Source: Bacillota bacterium
Lineage (GTDB): Bacteria > Bacillota_I > Bacilli_A > Erysipelotrichales > Erysipelotrichaceae
NCBI GenBank assembly: GCA_018065105.1
Contig: JAGHTX010000198.1
Location: forward strand, 1 to 37,262
Length of the DNA stretch: 37,262 nt
Direction: 5' to 3'
A program made the translations under genes and the position numbers. Shown here piece after piece: positions 34,738-37,262 of this stretch; within the stretch, counting starts at the first letter, position 1, and every line of letters starts with the position of its first letter. The notes under the pieces are model-generated. The model did no database searches, was not told the DNA's origin, and worked only from the letters and a program-made list of their open reading frames with translations.

Positions 34738-35364
34738 ATGAGAATTTTAATTTATGGCGATAGTAATACCTGGGGATACGATGCCAAAACGGGAAAAAGA
34801 TTTGAAAAGAGATATCCAAAATATCTTCAAAAAATGATGCCTCAACACGAATTTATCGAAGAAGGATTACCAGGTAGAACGCTATGTCAGGACGATCCTT
34901 ACGATGAAGATCGAAATGGGAAAAAATATATTTCCATGGTCATTAAATCCCACGAACCCTTGGATATGATATGGATCAACTTAGGTACCAACGATGCCAA
35001 GCGTATGTTTAGTACCAATATCTATAGTATGGTAAAAGGATTAAAAGCTGTATTAAGCATTGTATTAAATCCAGCACTCTATAGAAACTATGGAAAAATC
35101 CCGGAAGTCTGGATTATTCGTCCAGCCCGTATGCATCCGGATTATGAATTAAAGAAAACGACAAAAGCGAACTTCGGAAAAGAAGGGGATGCGATTATGG
35201 AACAGCTAGCTGTCGCTTATAAAAATGTCTGTGCGGCCGGGGGTGTAAAATTCATCGATACCAAAGACGTCATTATGGCCGATAAATTTGATGGTATTCA
35301 CATTACTGAAGAAAGTCATAAGAAATTGGCAATCTATTTAAAAAAGAAACTGGAGGAAAAGTAA
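34738..35364 (+). CDS. SGNH/GDSL hydrolase
   Basis: A 208-aa esterase-type hydrolase. Start at 34738 after AGGAG, one base beyond the previous stop. The four blocks are there: GDSNTWGYD (nucleophile serine in block I), the glycine in EEGLPGRT, LGTNDAK (block III Asn) and DGIHITEESH with the catalytic Asp and His. Closest in motif style to cytoplasmic aryl esterases of this fold. No signal peptide, so it acts inside the cell. Substrate unknown. TAATG overlap with the next gene. Confidence 0.92.
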   Translation: MRILIYGDSNTWGYDAKTGKRFEKRYPKYLQKMMPQHEFIEEGLPGRTLCQDDPYDEDRNGKKYISMVIKSHEPLDMIWINLGTNDAKRMFSTNIYSMVKGLKAVLSIVLNPALYRNYGKIPEVWIIRPARMHPDYELKKTTKANFGKEGDAIMEQLAVAYKNVCAAGGVKFIDTKDVIMADKFDGIHITEESHKKLAIYLKKKLEEK

Positions 35365-36428
35365 TGAGTGCTTTAATTAAAGGAAATCAATTTTGGAAAC
35401 ACTTTGAACAACAAGAAGCGACCATTCGTCAATGTCTGATCAATCAGGATTATGAAACATTGTTTCCTATTGTCGAAGCCTTGGATGAAGAAGTGTATGA
35501 AAACTTTGGAACACATTTCTTTGTCGAAAATACGTATGGAGAATTTGAAGCCACATTTGATACAGGACCCAATAAAACATGCCAATATTTAGGAAATATG
35601 CTGGTACGTCTAGCTCCCAATGGTATCACAAAAAAGTGGATCCTACACGAAACCCTTCCACCACTATCGCAAAAAGCGATTCAGGCCCAAGTACAAATCA
35701 GAGATGGAGTCTATACCTTATCGGACTTCTATGCCTTCTATGAAGTAGACGACAACAGTCAAACGGTATCCGTTAAGATCTATTGTCCAGCTTTCAGTTT
35801 AATCGACAACGATGAAAATAAACGATTAATGAGTTTATACTTATTAGAATTAGCGCTTGGACAAAAAGAATACGAAGCCTATATTTCCAATGTTACGTAT
35901 TTGGATCAACCCGACCGTAATTTAAAATTCTGTGAATTGATGGCCTTTTATGATACCTTATGTGACATGGCCGAAGAAAAAGGATGGAAATTTTACGATA
36001 GTGCCTTAGACATCTATTCTGTCTATCAGCCATATCAGGATTTTGCCCACGATTCTTTAAGAAAAGACATGAAGATTATTTTTACCACAAATCCATTGTT
36101 GATTGAAACAACATTGGAAAAACAAGGGGATGTTCTGTTGGATATGGAAGCCAAACAAGGCGAATATGGATTTATCTATTACTCCAATCCATACAACAAC
36201 CAGCAAGATGCGATCTATCGTCAAACCTTAACCAAACAATTTAGCGATATGTTTGAAAAATATCCGGTAGCTCGTGTTATTGGTGGAGCCATGGGAAAAA
36301 GCTATTCTTACATAGATGTAGCGATCTTCGATCGACAAGAATTCGGCAAACTATTCGCACGAATCCAAAAACAACTAAGAGACAATGTAAAACTGCATTA
36401 CTCGAAATTTAAAGATGTTCTAAAATAA
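35364..36428 (+). CDS. unknown protein, last gene of the SUF-linked operon
   Basis: A 354-aa soluble protein with no signal peptide or membrane segment. I do not recognise it. Residues 1-130 look alpha/beta with many aromatic residues (NFGTHFFVENTYGEFEATFD); the C-terminal half has KIIFTTNPLLIETTLEKQGD and VARVIGGAMGKSYSYIDVAI, which read as a beta-alpha sandwich. It is acidic overall. The start overlaps the hydrolase stop, with a GGAGG site, so the two are probably made together. A strong terminator follows. Confidence 0.8.
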   Translation: MSALIKGNQFWKHFEQQEATIRQCLINQDYETLFPIVEALDEEVYENFGTHFFVENTYGEFEATFDTGPNKTCQYLGNMLVRLAPNGITKKWILHETLPPLSQKAIQAQVQIRDGVYTLSDFYAFYEVDDNSQTVSVKIYCPAFSLIDNDENKRLMSLYLLELALGQKEYEAYISNVTYLDQPDRNLKFCELMAFYDTLCDMAEEKGWKFYDSALDIYSVYQPYQDFAHDSLRKDMKIIFTTNPLLIETTLEKQGDVLLDMEAKQGEYGFIYYSNPYNNQQDAIYRQTLTKQFSDMFEKYPVARVIGGAMGKSYSYIDVAIFDRQEFGKLFARIQKQLRDNVKLHYSKFKDVLK

Positions 36429-36453
36429 TGTGTACTTTGTTACACATTTTTTC
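36427..36453 (+). terminator. terminator of the SUF-linked operon
   Basis: An 8-bp stem (AATGTGTA with TACACATT) around a 6-base loop, followed by TTTTCTTT. It begins at the stop codon of the last gene. Confidence 0.85.
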
Positions 36454-36454
36454 T

Positions 36455-36487
36455 TTCGGAAAAAGAAAAAGCGAATGGCTTCGCTTT
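36455..36487 (-). terminator. terminator of the HD-domain gene
   Basis: On the minus strand an 8-bp stem (AAAGCGAA with TTCGCTTT) and a GCCA loop are followed by a T-rich tract. It overlaps the stop codon. Confidence 0.85.
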
Positions 36488-36932
36488 ACATCTGTTCTAA
36501 TCTTTTTATTTCGTAGTCTTTTAATTCTTCTTCGGGATTTTCTAAGTATTTGGCAAGAAGATCTGCATCTTTAAGCACTTCATCAAAAGAAGAATGGATC
36601 GACTCTTTTTGACTGTGCACCGAAATACAGAAAACAATCTTTTCAATTTCCTCACTGGTAAAAATAGAAAGAGAGTTTAAATACGTTTTGGCAAATTCGC
36701 TTCCTTTCTGGGCATGCATTTTAGGAAGAGCTCCCTCATAAAATTGACTATAGTCATGAAGAATAGCAGCAATCTGTGCCAGTTCAACATCTTCATTTCT
36801 CTTTTTTGATAAAAGGGTAGCATTGTTTACTACAGCCGAAGTGTGCGTAAGAGCAACAGTGCGAATGTTCTGATTGTATATGTTAGCGTATTTTGTGTAG
36901 ACAAAATCACGGACGATAGATACTCGATTCAT
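36486..36932 (-). CDS. HD-superfamily hydrolase
   Basis: A 148-aa HD-domain protein. Metal ligands: the H in ALTHTSAVV, the HD pair in AAILHDYSQF, H in CISVHSQKE and D in EVLKDADLLA. Members hydrolyse phosphate esters or nucleotides; the substrate cannot be named. There is no ribosome binding site; TATAAT ends six bases before the ATG, which makes it a candidate leaderless gene. It lies downstream of the cold-shock gene on the same strand. Confidence 0.88.
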   Translation of the reverse strand: MNRVSIVRDFVYTKYANIYNQNIRTVALTHTSAVVNNATLLSKKRNEDVELAQIAAILHDYSQFYEGALPKMHAQKGSEFAKTYLNSLSIFTSEEIEKIVFCISVHSQKESIHSSFDEVLKDADLLAKYLENPEEELKDYEIKRLEQM

Positions 36933-36938
36933 AAGCCC

Positions 36939-36944
36939 ATTATA
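36939..36944 (-). promoter_or_regulatory. -10 box six bases before the ATG (candidate leaderless start)
   Basis: TATAAT on the minus strand is followed by GGGCTT and the ATG of the HD gene. The region of a -35 falls in the T tract of the csp terminator and matches poorly. Confidence 0.5.
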
Positions 36945-36949
36945 TAGAA

Positions 36950-36980
36950 AATTAAAAATAAAAAAAAGAGCCGAAGCTCT
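36950..36980 (-). terminator. terminator of the cold-shock gene
   Basis: On the minus strand AGAGC-TTCG-GCTCT, a stable UUCG tetraloop hairpin, is followed by a run of Ts. Confidence 0.88.
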
Positions 36981-36989
36981 GATTTAAAA

Positions 36990-37193
36990 CTATTTAACTG
37001 GTGTAACGTTAGTAGCTTGTTTACCACGTTCGCTATCTTTAAGATCGTAAGTTACGGTTTGTCCTTCTTCTAAAGTTTTATATCCATCAACGTTGATAGA
37101 AGAGAAGTGAACAAAAATGTCTTTTCCGTCTTCACCAATAATGAATCCATAACCTTTTTCAGCATTGAACCATTTTACTTTACCTGTAATCAT
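36990..37193 (-). CDS. cold-shock protein (CspA family)
   Basis: A 67-aa RNA-binding protein of the CspA/CspB family. [15 protein letters not shown] (RNP1 region KGYGFI) and DIFVHFSSI (RNP2) are intact, and the length is exactly that of the family. It would bind single-stranded RNA as a chaperone and is often among the most abundant proteins. AAGGAGG ribosome binding site seven to eight bases before the ATG. Confidence 0.97.
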   Translation of the reverse strand: MITGKVKWFNAEKGYGFIIGEDGKDIFVHFSSINVDGYKTLEEGQTVTYDLKDSERGKQATNVTPVK

Positions 37194-37208
37194 AAATAAA
37201 ACCTCCTT

Positions 37209-37246
37209 TTACTAATTTAGAAGAATAATTAGTAAGCGTATCGCTT
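37209..37246 (-). promoter_or_regulatory. structured leader of the csp mRNA
   Basis: Just upstream of the AAGGAGG site are a 9-bp perfect stem (TTACTAATT with AATTAGTAA, 9-base loop) and a smaller hairpin (AAGCG with CGCTT). They overlap slightly, at 37234-37235, so the two may exclude each other. This suggests a temperature-responsive leader; the upstream part is cut by the window end. Confidence 0.45.
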
Positions 37247-37262
37247 AAAACAATCAATCCCC

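Overview
This window is a chromosomal segment of a low-GC, Gram-positive-type bacterium (Firmicutes). UGA is used as a stop. The sufCDSUB order, a full-length TagD domain, an LCP protein, strong AGGAGG ribosome binding sites and TTGACA/TATAAT promoters all fit. My best guess, from gene content only, is the Erysipelotrichia or nearby, but the window has no rRNA or tRNA to settle this. I see no transposase, integrase, CRISPR array or phage gene, and no gene-free stretch longer than about 300 bases.

Positions 206-8794 form a cell-surface glycopolymer region. A single-chain GpsA-TagD fusion should turn dihydroxyacetone phosphate into sn-glycerol 3-phosphate and then CDP-glycerol. It is followed by two GT2 enzymes, a GT8 enzyme, an LCP-family transferase with an extra extracellular domain, and a tandem GT2 protein. 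A TagGH/Wzm-Wzt-like ABC exporter that belongs to the same theme sits apart, at 15377-17508. Both of its genes carry a frameshift: one in a T8 tract in the permease, the other a 1-2 nt change in the ATPase.

Positions 8794-15289 hold metabolic and transport genes: AzlC/AzlD, a three-gene amino-acid ABC importer with a hairpin between its first two genes, a 58-aa membrane protein, a tocopherol-cyclase-like protein and a GH1 6-phospho-beta-glucosidase.

Positions 18105-27456 are the most interesting part: a compact, divergent type VII secretion (T7SSb-like) locus with overlapping genes. It encodes a DUF6382-like/FHA protein, an EssB-like membrane protein whose cytoplasmic domain keeps most protein-kinase catalytic residues, a single-pass protein with Ig-like repeats where EsaA/EssA would be expected, a short EssC in which only one ATPase domain keeps Walker motifs, an EsaB/YukD-like ubiquitin-fold protein, two WXG100 proteins, an uncatalogued 57-aa helical ORF, a 265-aa protein with a glycine-rich beta C-terminus that looks like a secreted substrate, and a DUF4176 accessory protein. 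A bidirectional terminator separates it from two convergent PrsA/parvulin-type foldases, which could fold secreted proteins outside the membrane.

Positions 29442-36428 hold a SUF iron-sulfur assembly operon (sufCDSUB) that runs on into 5-formyl-THF cyclo-ligase, an SGNH hydrolase and an unknown protein. A perfect palindrome lies between the divergent foldase and SUF promoters. The window closes with a minus-strand HD-domain protein and a cold-shock protein whose leader contains two hairpins. Three genes (1724, 18023 minus, 36932 minus) have a -10 box exactly six bases before the ATG and no ribosome binding site, so they may be transcribed as leaderless mRNAs.
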